64,000 nucleotides of DNA from Mesorhizobium sp. B2-1-8. Its GTDB lineage: Bacteria > Pseudomonadota > Alphaproteobacteria > Rhizobiales > Rhizobiaceae. Both the position numbers and the translations under genes were made by a program. Every line of letters starts with the position of its first letter. Positions within the stretch are counted from its first letter, which is position 1. Below, one piece after another: positions 33,596 to 42,999 of this stretch. A model generated the notes under the pieces. It made no database searches. It saw only the letters and a program-made list of their open reading frames with translations, and had not been told where the DNA came from. The stretch is taken from the NCBI RefSeq assembly GCF_006442545.2, contig NZ_CP083952.1:5123501-5187500 (forward strand), in the 5' to 3' direction.

Positions 33596-33904
33596 ATGAG
33601 GCACAATCGCCCCGTGATCTCCGCCCTTGATTTTGATGTGATAAAAAACACACTCAAAGCGATAGTTGCCGAGGGCGGCATCCCCAAGTCCGAATGGGAG
33701 CAACAAGCTCGTGATCTCGTGAGAATTTTCTCCGGCACCGGGCCAGACGAGACCGTGATTGGAGTTCTGCTTGAGACCTGCCGGACCTGCATAGGCAACA
33801 CGTCCGGAAGGGAGCAGCCTCCCTTCACGCGCGGTGGCGGTGCTCACGTAGGAGGGCATCAAGAGAACTGCTTGCCAGAGGCCGTCGCCAAAGGCGTAGA
33901 GTAG
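33596..33904 (+). CDS. small hypothetical protein of WIxR-tail family, altered end
   Basis: A 102-aa frame from an ATG with AGAGAGA upstream: MRHNRPVISALDFDVIKNTL, KAIVAEGGIPKSEWEQQARD and LVRIFSGTGPDETVIGVLLE match the 25204-25398 protein to the point where LLEWITRK should end it. Here the frame runs on for about 45 residues of unlike sequence, suggesting loss of the original stop through a small frameshift. The product may still fold. Function is unknown. Confidence 0.5.
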   Translation: MRHNRPVISALDFDVIKNTLKAIVAEGGIPKSEWEQQARDLVRIFSGTGPDETVIGVLLETCRTCIGNTSGREQPPFTRGGGAHVGGHQENCLPEAVAKGVE

Positions 33905-34045
33905 ACGGCGCTGTTTCGTTAGCGTTGAGCGATGGTAGCCTTTCCGATTAGATCGTTGGGTGTGTTGGAACGGCCTCAGGCTTTAGCCTTTCGCTTCGTT
34001 AATCGGACTTTGGTCCCGGTTGCTTCCGACCGAAGCCCAGCATCC

Positions 34046-34070
34046 GGAACCTTCGATTTTGCGTGGAGTT
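34046..34070 (+). promoter_or_regulatory. EcfG-type promoter candidate
   Basis: GGAAC (34046-34050), 16 nt, AGTT (34067-34070), 43 nt before the ATG at 34114. Confidence 0.55.
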
Positions 34071-34113
34071 GGGTCGCGGCCCGTAATTTCGTCACGTGTG
34101 ATGCTGGTGGAAG

Positions 34114-34347
34114 ATGGCACTCTCCCGACGATTGCTGATGTGCAAAATGACCCTCGACTGTCCCCATTGCGGTTTCGCTTTGAAGAGGGCAGGCAGTTGG
34201 TTTCAGGTCGTTTCCTCGCATCGATGCGAGGGGTGCCAACGCCAGTTTCGGATCACCTATCCCGACAAACTCAGACTCTTCGCCAAGCATGAGCAGCTGC
34301 CAGCACTCGAAGAGGCTCAGCGCTTAGCCCAGATTCCAGCAGAGTGA
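34114..34347 (+). CDS. small zinc-ribbon protein
   Basis: The 77-aa protein contains MTLDCPHCGFALKRAGSWFQ and SSHRCEGCQRQFRITYPDKL: two CxxC knuckles 21 residues apart, the usual zinc-ribbon arrangement, followed by a helical tail (LFAKHEQLPALEEAQRLA). A GGTGGAAG ribosome site supports the ATG at 34114, although an internal ATG at 34147 would give the shorter form that I recall from rhizobial relatives. Role unknown; transcription-associated zinc ribbons look similar. Confidence 0.65.
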   Translation: MALSRRLLMCKMTLDCPHCGFALKRAGSWFQVVSSHRCEGCQRQFRITYPDKLRLFAKHEQLPALEEAQRLAQIPAE

Positions 34348-34425
34348 TCTCGATCAAATCGCGGGCGTCCAGATCACAACTTCCGCCCCCCACACTGGCC
34401 TGCCAATCCAACGGATTATCGAACA

Positions 34426-34662
34426 ATGCTAGATCGAACTGTCACATCCCGTGCCTTGGGTATGCGCGTCGCCAGCCTTCGAGCCAGAATGCAGGCGGCC
34501 GAGATCACTGAAGGCGAATTGATGACCTTCCAGAAGGTCGTCGCGATCATGGAGGACGGACTAGGTCGTATCGATGGCGACTATCTTATCGCGGCCTCCT
34601 TCGTCAACGACCTGGCGCCGGACAACGTGGCCGACCAGGCCGACACTCAGCAGACTTTTTGA
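34426..34662 (+). CDS. small hypothetical protein
   Basis: A 78-aa frame from an ATG: MLDRTVTSRALGMRVASLRA, RMQAAEITEGELMTFQKVVA then IMEDGLGRIDGDYLIAASFV. Composition looks coding and mostly helical, but no family is recognised and the ribosome site is poor. Its 3' end overlaps the start of a decayed stress-protein-like gene in another frame. Confidence 0.4.
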   Translation: MLDRTVTSRALGMRVASLRARMQAAEITEGELMTFQKVVAIMEDGLGRIDGDYLIAASFVNDLAPDNVADQADTQQTF

Positions 34663-35060
34663 CTCCCGTGCCGAAGCAGCCAAAGCCGCAGGCGACCTTG
34701 TGGGAGCGGGAATTGCCCGCGTTCGGATCGCCGCTATCGGACCCTATCGCGACGAGTTGGCCGGCTTGGGGATCGCTCCAGCCGCCATTCTTACCGCGAT
34801 GTTCAGCGGAAGCGCGCTTCTGGCCTTTGTGATCAACCCTCATGGCGCAGGGCTCTCGCCGACAGCCCTGGCGGGGCTCGCTTACGCCAGCTTGCTGGCG
34901 GGCTGATCGGATCGATGGCAGCTGCCGCGGTGAGGCCCGTGGATTTGGATCCGGTCGAAGGGATCGTCTTGGTGACCGCGCATGTCAATGACGCCGAACT
35001 GAGATCGCGCTGGCAGTGCTCGGCGTTCCCGCGACCTCATGCATGGCCGAAGCGGCATGA
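34655..35060 (+). pseudogene. YflT/DUF1269-like stress protein, frameshifted
   Basis: Three frames in turn give RLFDSRAEAAKAAGDLVGAG IARVRIAAIGPY, then GLIGSMAAAAVRPVDLDPVE GIVLVTAHVNDAE, then EIALAVLGVPATSCMAEAA and stop. FDSRAEAxxAxxDLxxAGI and the Gly/Ala-rich middle with a final VTAHV strand recall heat- or low-temperature-induced stress proteins. At least two frameshifts (near 34900 and 35000) break it. Confidence 0.5.
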
Positions 35061-35188
35061 TCCTGCCACCAGGCTGATAGCCCGCCCCGGCGTTTCCCGG
35101 CCCGGGCTTCCTCATCCGGTGCTGCATTGGATAATCGACGGATGCTCTTCAAGAGCGGTGATCGTACGGCGCTAGGGTGCGCTCCGCC

Positions 35189-35213
35189 GGAACAATTTAC
35201 CTCCGCTAATGTT
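35189..35213 (+). promoter_or_regulatory. EcfG-type promoter of 35240 gene
   Basis: GGAAC (35189-35193), 16 nt, TGTT (35210-35213), 26 nt before the GTG at 35240. Confidence 0.6.
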
Positions 35214-35239
35214 CAGGGTAAAACTTAGCGGAGCCTAAT

Positions 35240-35482
35240 GTGAGATTCTTGCCCATTCAGGAACCATGCGACACGTGGGCGGTATTCGACACCGCGATCG
35301 ACGAGCCGGCCGAGTTTGCAGGTGAGTGCCTCATTGGCCTCACAAAGGCTGCCGCTATTTTGCTCGCTGCCAGAGCTAACGAGGACGAAAGAAAAAACCG
35401 TTGCCGGTGTGAATCGAGCGTCAACGCAGGGGCTCCCGTTGGGGGTCTTCAGCAGCAATTGCGTGTCCAGTCGTGGGGATGA
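35240..35482 (+). CDS. conserved rhizobial hypothetical, possibly altered end
   Basis: GTG start at 35240 with GCGGAGCC upstream; 80 aa beginning MRFLPIQEPCDTWAVFDTAI and DEPAEFAGECLIGLTKAAAI LLAARANEDE. The TWAVFDTAxDEPAEFxGExLIGLT opening looks conserved, while the last ~25 residues are low-complexity and may result from a frameshift. Cytoplasmic, function unknown. A GGAAC-N16-TGTT element upstream links it to the stress regulon candidates. Confidence 0.55.
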   Translation: MRFLPIQEPCDTWAVFDTAIDEPAEFAGECLIGLTKAAAILLAARANEDERKNRCRCESSVNAGAPVGGLQQQLRVQSWG

Positions 35483-35757
35483 TGAGTGACGAGGCCATGG
35501 CTGCTGTATTGGCTTCACGGGATTACGAAGTGCAGGTCCTCGGTATATTCGACGCGGCGAATAAGAAAGAAGTTGCCGTTGAACTTTGCCGTTTAGGGGA
35601 GGCAGTTCAGTTTAGCGCAAATGCGTCAGTGTTGGGCTCGGACGCCAGATCTTTGGATGCGGTCGACAGTGAGAGGTACGTGCTCTTGCCCGTGGGGGAG
35701 AAGAGTCATGCCTCAATCCACCGTTCGCAACTGTGTATTGAAAACTCTGACTCATGA
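35473..35757 (+). CDS. hypothetical protein, uncertain
   Basis: A 94-aa frame overlapping the previous gene by 10 nt and the next by 50 nt. RDYEVQVLGIFDAANKKEVA VELCRLGEAVQFSANASVLG looks like real protein with PilZ-like strand alternation, but no diagnostic motif is present and the start is unsupported. It may be a relic. Confidence 0.35.
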   Translation: MGMMSDEAMAAVLASRDYEVQVLGIFDAANKKEVAVELCRLGEAVQFSANASVLGSDARSLDAVDSERYVLLPVGEKSHASIHRSQLCIENSDS

Positions 35758-36067
35758 AGATTTCGCCCTTCTACGGCTATGGATGCGTCGCGTCGCCCAT
35801 CACGCCAGCTGGAGATCGTATCTCAGCCAATCGAGCTGATACATTTTCCTGAGACGGGAATCGCATCCGTGGTCGCCGCTATGCCCGGAGGGCGGCAAAG
35901 CGAAGTCGGCATCATCGACCACCGCTCTCCAAATGCTCGAATATCGGGGGCTGGTTCATGCCAAGCGCGGCGAGATCACGATTGGTGACCGCGCCGGAAT
36001 GATCGCAATCACGAATGGTGCCTATGGCGAGGAGGAGCAACGTCACTTCGACATCACCACCGGCTGA
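35708..36067 (+). pseudogene. Crp/Fnr-family regulator, deleted and frameshifted
   Basis: The ATG at 35708 (GGGGGAG site) gives MPQSTVRNCVLKTLTHEDFA LLRLWMRR. Then IELIHFPETGIASVVAAMPG GRQSEVGIIDH continues in another frame, and after an internal loss LEYRGLVHAKRGEITIGDRA GMIAITNGAYG ends it. HFPETGIASVVA is the cyclic-nucleotide-binding strand of rhizobial Crp/Fnr proteins and RGEITIxDRxGM their C-terminal end. Most of the effector domain and helix-turn-helix are gone. Confidence 0.72.
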
Positions 36068-36330
36068 TTGTTCGGAATCGGACATGCCCTTGAAGGCTGT
36101 CAGATCTTGGCGATAGATCATATTGCTCTGGGTTCAGGGAGGTGTTCTTGATGAGCAACGCTTTTGATTCCATCACGGTTGAAAGAGCCGAGTAGGGCGG
36201 GCGATTTTCGTTTGCGCTTACGCACCGCCATACACAGGCCTCGATGGCCGACGCCCTGTTCACCTGCTTGTTCCGGCGTGAGCTCGTCGGGGCTGTTTAG
36301 GCTTGGCCGACCGCTGGTAACCGGCCAAGA

Positions 36331-36849
36331 TTAATCCGCCTCCCGATTGCCGGGGCCATGGAAGAAGGTTTGGATTTCCTCCATGTCGACGCGGCCGTCA
36401 CCGTTTTCGTCTATTGCACTGAAAATGCGGTCTACAAAGTCCTCGATTTCGCTCTGTGAGACCGATCCATCGCCGTTGGCGTCCACGATGGCAAACATCA
36501 TTCGCACCGCTGCGCCATGCATCATTCTTGGTCCCATGCGGGTGCGATCTTCGAGCATGCGGTCTCGTTCACGCGGGCCCATTCTGTCCCGGCCCCCGCG
36601 CTAGCCGCCGTCACGTTCGGCTGAGGACCCATCTGCGTCCGACCTTTCCTGCATCATCTCGTCCATCATCTGGCGCATCATTGCCCTCATAGAATCCTGG
36701 GGCTGTCCTGTGCTGTCGGACGGCCGTTCGGGGCCATGATCCTGTGCCTTGACTGCGGGCACCGGCGTACCGCTGGACTGGGCCATTGCTGGCAATGCTC
36801 ATATGGCCAGGAGCCCGGCGATTGCCGTCGCTTTCATTGCTCTCTTCAT
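36331..36849 (-). pseudogene. EF-hand protein with two in-frame stops
   Basis: A single 172-codon frame from the ATG at 36849 (AAGGAGA site) encodes a signal peptide MKRAMKATAIAGLLAI, then TGA (36799-36801), [17 protein letters not shown] and a Met-rich stretch ([15 protein letters not shown]), TAG (36601-36603), and finally two EF-hands, [16 protein letters not shown] and [16 protein letters not shown]. No base is inserted or lost. The intact protein would be a periplasmic calcium binder. Only a C-terminal 83-aa piece could be made from an ATG at 36582. Confidence 0.75.
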
Positions 36850-36897
36850 CTTGCTCTCCTTTAACGATGGTCGGACCCGCTGCCGGCATCTCAGCCA

Positions 36898-36922
36898 AAC
36901 CTGCTGTTCCATCTATGGTTCC
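36898..36922 (-). promoter_or_regulatory. EcfG-type promoter candidate of EF-hand gene
   Basis: On the minus strand GGAAC (36918-36922), 16 nt, GGTT (36898-36901), 48 nt before the ATG at 36849. Confidence 0.4.
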
Positions 36923-37191
36923 TCGCTACGTGCAAAAGACCGCTTCGGAGAAGGCGCCATGCCTGCTCAGAACTGGTTGCTCGATGCATTCGAATTGTTA
37001 TTGCTGGTTGGGTGCCTCCCTGACGGAACCACGTCGACGTCCGTCGAGGTATTTGGCAATGACTGAATCCAACATCAGCGAAGGTTGGAGGGAGACGAAG
37101 CCCTCCATTGGTATGGGAAGAATGCTAAGTTCGGATCCGCAAGGACGGCATCCCAGCGGGCGAACCGCTATCCAACCGCTTCGTCAGCCGT

Positions 37192-37378
37192 TCAATCCTT
37201 CAAGGCGTCCCGAACCGCGTCCTTTGCCTTGCCAACCCCTTTTTGCAGGGTCCCTTCAGCCTTGTCGGCAGTTCCGTCAGCGCGAAGTTTGTCGTCGCCC
37301 GTGGCCTTTCCGACCTTATCCTTTATCTCGTCGCGCGGCTTCTTTCTTATCTGAGCCCTTGATTTCGTCCTTGTGCAT
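37192..37378 (-). pseudogene. csbD: CsbD-family stress protein, frameshifted
   Basis: The ATG at 37378 (GAAGAGAAG site) starts [13 protein letters not shown] one-base shift then leads into [40 protein letters not shown] and DAVRDALKD with a TGA at 37192. The [25 protein letters not shown] core is the CsbD signature, a small hydrophilic general-stress protein. In the frame from the ATG, translation stops after 20 codons. Confidence 0.75.
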
Positions 37379-37692
37379 GGTCTTCTCTTCTTTGATCGGA
37401 ACCAACGTGTGCGCTACCTGAAATGTTTCAGAGGAGCAGGATTGGAAGAGCCACGCGCTCGCGCCGTGCCATGCCACATAACCGCGCGTTAACTTCAGTA
37501 ATATCAGTGCACGCCTGCCCCTATTACAGGCGCACGTGATGAACCCATTCTCACGCAGTTGATTGGAACCCTTTGCCTTAGATCAGCTACCGAAGCTTCC
37601 AATGGAGGGACGTATACTGAATATCTCGAAGGGAAACGTTTTAGTCTCATCGACGTTGTTCCTCGGCTCATCTCAGCTCAGGAAAAACATCG
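37379..37692. other. divergent promoter region, no gene seen
   Basis: It lies between csbD and the LOV kinase. GGAAC occurs at 37398 and 37565, but neither has a suitable -10 at 16-17 nt, so no promoter is called. Confidence 0.4.
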
Positions 37693-38727
37693 ATGGACAA
37701 CGAAGGCACATCCGGTCTCCATGGTGATGCCCCGGCCGCCGTCACCGATCGCGCTATGCCTGATCTCAAGGAATTGGCTGCCATAGCCTTCCAACGAACG
37801 CGAATGCCAATCGTGGTGACTGACGCCACGCAGAAAGATTTTCCGATCGTGCTAGCGAACCAATCTTTTCTGAACCTCACGGGCTACAAGGCAAATGAAG
37901 TCCTCGGACGCAACTGCCGGTTTCTTCAAGGCGCCGCGACCGCCCCTGCGGCAATCGCCGAGATCCGAGCAGGATTGCGGGAGGATCGTGCGGTCAACGT
38001 CGAGTTGCTAAATTACCGAAAGGATGGATCGGCGTTCTGGAACCAACTGCACCTCAGTCCAATCCACGACGACGATGGCCGTCTGGTTTACCATTTCGCC
38101 TCGCAGATTGATCGCACGGATTATCGCAGGATCGAGAGCCTGGAAGCGTCAGAGCATAGGCTGCTTCTGGAGGTGGACCATCGGGCCAACAATGTACTTG
38201 CGCTTGTCGACAGCATCGTACGATTGACGATCTCTGACGATGCCGCGCTATATGCCGCATCTGTTCAGAGGCGCATACAGGCCCTGGCTCGGGCACATGG
38301 CTTACTGTCAAAGCGGGCCTGGCACGAGATTCCATTGCGGGAAACAATCTCATCTCAGATTGAGCCATATGGAGCGGCTCGGGCTCTGCTGGCCGGACCC
38401 GAAGTCCTGCTGGCAGCACATTCCGTTCAGCCATTGGCGCTGTTCATTCACGAACTAGCAGTCAATGCGGCTTCCCACGGCTCGCTCTCGAAAGAGACGG
38501 GTCAGGTACAAATCAGTTGGCAGCTCAGCCCGCAAAATCATGGCTTCGTTCTCGTTTGGGAGGAGACCGGGGGACCACCCCCACTGACGGCTCGGCGCAA
38601 GGGATTTGGGACGCTGATGACCGAAGCTACAATCCGGCGACAGCTTCAGGGTTCGCTACGCCGCGAGTGGTCCGATCAAGGGGTAAGGATCGTAGCTGAA
38701 GTGCCCAACGTCACGGTCTCGCGATGA
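37693..38727 (+). CDS. LOV-domain HWE sensor histidine kinase
   Basis: A 344-aa soluble kinase. Residues 28-145 form a PAS/LOV domain with the flavin-adduct motif GRNCRFLQG (Cys at residue 75), so it should be a blue-light sensor binding FMN. The HWE kinase core follows: EVDHRANNVLALVDSIVRLT (phospho-His at 163), IHELAVNAASHGSLSKETG (N-box) and LVWEETGGPPPL with the Trp-x-Glu signature. No receiver domain. Brucella and other rhizobial LOV-HWE kinases feed the PhyR general stress response, a plausible role here. It is complete. Confidence 0.9.
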   Translation: MDNEGTSGLHGDAPAAVTDRAMPDLKELAAIAFQRTRMPIVVTDATQKDFPIVLANQSFLNLTGYKANEVLGRNCRFLQGAATAPAAIAEIRAGLREDRAVNVELLNYRKDGSAFWNQLHLSPIHDDDGRLVYHFASQIDRTDYRRIESLEASEHRLLLEVDHRANNVLALVDSIVRLTISDDAALYAASVQRRIQALARAHGLLSKRAWHEIPLRETISSQIEPYGAARALLAGPEVLLAAHSVQPLALFIHELAVNAASHGSLSKETGQVQISWQLSPQNHGFVLVWEETGGPPPLTARRKGFGTLMTEATIRRQLQGSLRREWSDQGVRIVAEVPNVTVSR

Positions 38728-39050
38728 AGAAACCCGCATAGCGCAAGGCGTCCTACACCGGGCAATGTGTCAGAGCCTGATCAACGGCACCGCCCTTCCT
38801 TCCGGCCTGCAGGATGACTGGTTCGGCAGCGACAACCCGACTACCGCAATCCGGGCTTGCCGAAATGGAGAGCACAGGCCGAGCTATTCCGGGCTGGCCC
38901 TGAAGGCCCGCGCAAGAGGGCAAGCGAGCCGGCAGCGCCCGCTTCGCCGACGAGGTGAACAAGGTACAACGGCACTATATTCACTTGAACTAACGCTTGC
39001 TGTTCCTGGCCCGCTGACTATGGTTGAGCATTCCTGAGGCGGCACGGGAT
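38728..39050. other. no gene seen between the two kinases
   Basis: Short frames only, without ribosome sites. It may contain the promoter of the second kinase; none was recognised. Confidence 0.4.
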
Positions 39051-41081
39051 ATGGACTTGCCTCGTCGATCAGTTCGATCGCACCTGCTTGGTTTGATCGC
39101 CGCCGCGGTTATCCCGGTATGGCTGTTTGCCGGCTATTTGCTGGGCCAATATGCCCTGCATGAACGATATCGTTTCGAACAGGATGCCGTGCAAACGGCT
39201 CGACAGGTGTCGCTCGTTGTAGAAGGCGAGCTCGCAAATCTCCAAACCATCCTCGACGGCCTTTCCAAGTCCGCCGCGCTCGCCAATGGTGATCTACAAG
39301 CCTTCCACCACGAGGCACTTGATCTTGTCCAAGGGACGGACCGGATCATTGTCCTGCGCGACCTTGGCCGCAATCAGCTGGTGAACACCGAAATCGGCTA
39401 CGGCGCCGCTTTGCCGTCCGTCGAACCGATAGCTGTAGCTGACCGCGAGAAACTCAACCGTTCCGGTGTTTTCCTCAGCGATGTCTTCGCCAAACGGTCA
39501 GGCGAATACCGGGTTGCTGTCGCCATTCGGGTGCCCGCCCCGAAGGGGGAGGACCTGCTTCTTTCGCTTTCTGTACCGACTGCCCGGATCCGCGATGTTT
39601 TGATGCCGGCCGTACCGGAAGGATGGATCGTGGGCGTCGGGGATCGCGACGGAAATTACGTGGCACGTTCCAAGTTGCACGACGAATGGACCGGAAAGCG
39701 CGGATTGCCGGGATACGTGGAAAAGATAGTTGGGCGCTCCGGCTCGTTTACGTCCCGCAACTTCGAAGGGGTGACGCTGCTGGCAGGCTACTATAGATCC
39801 CCGTACTCTGACTGGTTCTACACCGCAAACGTGCCTCTTTCAACTGCGCAGGCGCCGCTCTGGCGCTCGCTTGCCGCCATTTGCGGGATAGGTCTCCTGT
39901 CGCTCCTTGTTTCCGTTGCTCTCGGATATGTCGTCGGCAAGAGATTTACCCAGGCCGCCGCAGAACTGGCGACACGCGCCGAGGCGCTCGGTCATGGCCG
40001 CAGCGTCGAACCCCTGTCGACTTCGGTTACGGAGTTCGCCGCCATTGCCCAGGCGATGGTGGACGCAGAGCGTGCGATCGCCGAACGGCGGTACGAGCTG
40101 GAAGCGGTGTTGGAGACAGCGCCGGCGGCGGTCTGGTTTACATACGATCCGAAAGCCCTTCAGGTGATCCGCAATCGCTTCGCCGCCGAACTCATGGGCC
40201 TGCCAACGGATGCGCACAAGTCCTTCGGCAGGCCCGATCTGGTCATCGACACCGTGGCCGTCAAGGACGGCCACGTAGTGAGCCGCCAAGACCGCCCTCT
40301 TAGCCGCGCCATGCGCGGACAGCTGACCGATCATGAAGAGTTCGCCTACACGCTGCCTTCAGGTGTCGAGCGCTTTCTACTTTCCAGCGCACGTCCAATT
40401 CGCAATCCGGCCGGCGGCATTATAGGCGCCGTACAAATCAGTCTCGACATCACGGACCGCAAACGCGGTGAGGAGCAGCTCAAATTGTTGACCAATGAGC
40501 TGAACCATCGCGTGAAGAATATCCTTGCTGTGGTTCGGTCCATTGCCTCCCAGACACTGCGCAACGCCACAAGTTTGCCCGAGGCAGGGCGCACGCTCTC
40601 CAGCCGTCTCGTCTCGCTGGCCAAGGCAAACGACCTGTTGACCCAGCAGAACTGGAGTGGCGCCGACGTCAAGGATCTGATTGCCACATCAGTCAGCTCA
40701 CACGCACCTATCGACCGCTTTAAGATTAGCGGCGAGTCGGTCTGGCTACCACCGAACGTCGCTCTTTCGGCCGCTCTGGCTTTTCATGAGCTTACGACGA
40801 ATGCGCTGAAGTATGGAGCACTGTCAAACGAAACAGGCACGGTGTCGATTCGATGGAAGCTTCTCGGTCAAAAACAGCATCGCTGGCTCAACCTGGAATG
40901 GCGCGAACGGGGAGGTCCACCTGTTGAACCGATCGAGCGAAAGGGCTTCGGCACGCAGCTCCTCGAGCGCGTGTTTGCGTCCGGCACGTCAGGACGCGTC
41001 ACTCTGAAGTTCCAGAAATCGGGACTGGTCTGCACCATGCGAGTGAATTTTGCGGCGGGCGATAGCAATTTAAGGCATTGA
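39051..41081 (+). CDS. membrane HWE sensor histidine kinase (Cache-HAMP-PAS)
   Basis: The ATG at 39051 gives 676 aa; a TTG at 39024 would add nine residues. Order: membrane helix LLGLIAAAVIPVWLFAGYLL (about 11-30), a periplasmic Cache-like sensor to about 270, second helix SLAAICGIGLLSLLVSVALG (about 270-290), HAMP-like linker, PAS (about 345-450), then the HWE core with LNHRVKNILAVVRSIASQTL, FHELTTNALKYGALSNETG and LEWRERGGPP. It senses an external ligand or stress and probably phosphorylates a single-domain or PhyR-type regulator. No response regulator is adjacent. Confidence 0.88.
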   Translation: MDLPRRSVRSHLLGLIAAAVIPVWLFAGYLLGQYALHERYRFEQDAVQTARQVSLVVEGELANLQTILDGLSKSAALANGDLQAFHHEALDLVQGTDRIIVLRDLGRNQLVNTEIGYGAALPSVEPIAVADREKLNRSGVFLSDVFAKRSGEYRVAVAIRVPAPKGEDLLLSLSVPTARIRDVLMPAVPEGWIVGVGDRDGNYVARSKLHDEWTGKRGLPGYVEKIVGRSGSFTSRNFEGVTLLAGYYRSPYSDWFYTANVPLSTAQAPLWRSLAAICGIGLLSLLVSVALGYVVGKRFTQAAAELATRAEALGHGRSVEPLSTSVTEFAAIAQAMVDAERAIAERRYELEAVLETAPAAVWFTYDPKALQVIRNRFAAELMGLPTDAHKSFGRPDLVIDTVAVKDGHVVSRQDRPLSRAMRGQLTDHEEFAYTLPSGVERFLLSSARPIRNPAGGIIGAVQISLDITDRKRGEEQLKLLTNELNHRVKNILAVVRSIASQTLRNATSLPEAGRTLSSRLVSLAKANDLLTQQNWSGADVKDLIATSVSSHAPIDRFKISGESVWLPPNVALSAALAFHELTTNALKYGALSNETGTVSIRWKLLGQKQHRWLNLEWRERGGPPVEPIERKGFGTQLLERVFASGTSGRVTLKFQKSGLVCTMRVNFAAGDSNLRH

Positions 41082-41126
41082 GCGCGCGGGCAAACCCGGG
41101 TCTGTGTCCGGAGTGAGCGCGGACCT

Positions 41127-41860
41127 ATGACCGCGGCGCCGGCTGGTCGAGGTTGGCAGATCGCAGGGGCTTTGCGGTGCTCTTTCCAGAACAGCAGCGC
41201 AGTGACAATGCCAATCTTTGTTTCAACTGGTTCATTCCAGATGACACCCGACGAGGCTCGGGTGAGGCACTTTCGATTCGTCAAATGATAGAGGCAGTGA
41301 TGGTCGCTCAGGATTCGGACCGCACCAGGATCTTCGTTACCGGACTTTCCGCCGGCGGGGCAATGCCCGCCGCGATGCTGGCCACTTACCCGGAAGTCTT
41401 TGCGGGCGGGGCCATCCTAGCTGGTCTACCCTATGGCAGCGCCACTACCCTGCCGCAGGCATTCGACCGTATGTCATGGCGGCCCAACGGCGAAGCAATT
41501 TGGCTTCGGCAGTCAAGCAAGCAACCGGTTACTCCGGACCATGGCCGAAGCTCTTTGTCTGGCATGGAAGCGCCGACACGACGGTCAGCCCCGTCAATTC
41601 CAATCAACTCGTCGGGCAGTGGCTTGCACTTCATGGACAAAGTGAAGCTCAAGCCGACACCGAGGAGCGCCAGGCCTATCGCCGCGACGTTTGGAAGACT
41701 GCTGCGAATGAGGAGTCGTCGAATCCTACCTCATCTCAGGCATGGCGCACGGAACAGCTGTGGACTCGGCAGACGGCTTGAGTGACGGCGGACCTTTTAT
41801 GATCGACACCGGCATATCGTCCACTTCGCTTATCTCCCGGTTTTGGGGACTAGCCGGCAA
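41127..41860 (+). pseudogene. PHB-depolymerase-like esterase pseudogene
   Basis: In-frame similarity to the intact esterase at 48676-49827 begins without a start codon at YDRGAGWSRLADRRGFAVLF. It passes through the nucleophile motif IFVTGLSAGGAMPAAMLATY and reaches GSATTLPQAFDRM, where a 5-nt deletion shifts the frame. PKLFVWHGSADTTVSPVNSN and later ISGMAHGTAVDSADG and FMIDTGISSTSLISRFWGLA lie in other frames. The first ~90 codons are gone. It shares about 136 bp almost exactly with 2181-2320. Confidence 0.82.
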
Positions 41861-42157
41861 CAGTCGCCGACCAGATTGGGGCGACATTCGTCTTTGGCGG
41901 TCGCGCACCCGCCGTTCGAACTGGCGGGCCGTAGGAAGTCCGGTGGCGAATGGATGGCTTCAGCCTTGTTGAGATCGGCACCGGTTTCGACCTCAATCCT
42001 GGGCCGCAACCTCACGCCCAAAAATCGGCCGGCTCTGGTTGGCTCGCTCTCTCCGTGGCCCAGGGGTTCATCTGTATAAGAATGGACGACAATTGCCGCG
42101 TCGCTCGAGTTAGGTGAGCGACGATGCAATCTCCCGCGCAATGTCATGGACCCCGCA

Positions 42158-42952
42158 CTAATTGCTCGGCCGCATGCGCTTGGCTGCACCTCCGATCGCG
42201 TTGCGGAAGGCAGCATCGAAATTTACGCCGGCAACCTCCCACCTGGTGTCTTCTGTACTAAGCGGCATGCGCCAAACCGCATGCCAGCCCGGCTCGTTGG
42301 TTTCCCAATCGAGGTGCCCGACCAAGATCGCGTCAGCGCCCAATCTGGATTTCAGTCTGGCCAGGCTCTCATGAGACATAGCATCAAGCTGTTCCTGCGC
42401 GATCGCCGACAGATCGGCCTCTTTCGCGAATATGATCGGTATCGCAAAGCGCGCCGAAGCATCTTCAAAGCTTGCGCGCAGCTCCGATCCGTGGGCGCCG
42501 TCGGCGGCCAGCACATAGCTGCGCGCCATGTCGGTCACTTCGACGACGAGCGCCAGCTTTGGGCGCGCGCCTAGCCACGGCCTCTCTCCCAACACCCCCA
42601 TTGCATGGTCCATCCGCTTCCGGTCAAACTGGAACGTGAGATCGAAAGGACGATCACGTGTGCCCTGCTCATCGTGAATTGGAGTGCCGAACATACGGTC
42701 ATGGTAGGTGTAGGACCAAACCATGCCAGGTGCCCCGGTCGCCAGTGAAGAGAAGGCAGGATTTTGCCCGATGTCGGGATTTCCGGTCAGCTTTTGCGCT
42801 GCCAGTTCGAAACCCTGCGGGATGGCGGGGACGCGCGTTTCCTCGCGATCTCCGGTGACAATCACCTTTGAGCGATAAAGTACATCGTCGTCTGCATGCG
42901 CCGCGACCGCAAACGCAAACCAGGACAGGAACGTCAACAGTGCCTTCTTCAT
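42158..42952 (-). CDS. DUF2066 domain protein, secreted
   Basis: From the ATG at 42952 the product has 264 aa with signal peptide MKKALLTFLSWFAFAVAAHA. The mature part starts DDDVLYRSKVIVTGDREETR and continues PQGFELAAQKLTGNPDI, the DUF2066 opening, with VLGERPWLGARPKLALVVEV and RLGADAILVGHLDWETNEPG later. DUF2066 proteins are periplasmic and of unknown function. The gene is divergent from the CGNR regulator 47 nt away, so their promoters share that space. Confidence 0.8.
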   Translation of the reverse strand: MKKALLTFLSWFAFAVAAHADDDVLYRSKVIVTGDREETRVPAIPQGFELAAQKLTGNPDIGQNPAFSSLATGAPGMVWSYTYHDRMFGTPIHDEQGTRDRPFDLTFQFDRKRMDHAMGVLGERPWLGARPKLALVVEVTDMARSYVLAADGAHGSELRASFEDASARFAIPIIFAKEADLSAIAQEQLDAMSHESLARLKSRLGADAILVGHLDWETNEPGWHAVWRMPLSTEDTRWEVAGVNFDAAFRNAIGGAAKRMRPSN

Positions 42953-42999
42953 TGACCCGCCCTGCCCTCTTGAGTAACTGTTTATGAGGTTACATACTG

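Noticed and set aside
37398..37569. GGAAC motifs at 37398 and 37565 upstream of the LOV kinase
   Set aside because: No NGTT at 16-17 nt from either; they would be tempting as EcfG promoters for the kinase but do not fit.
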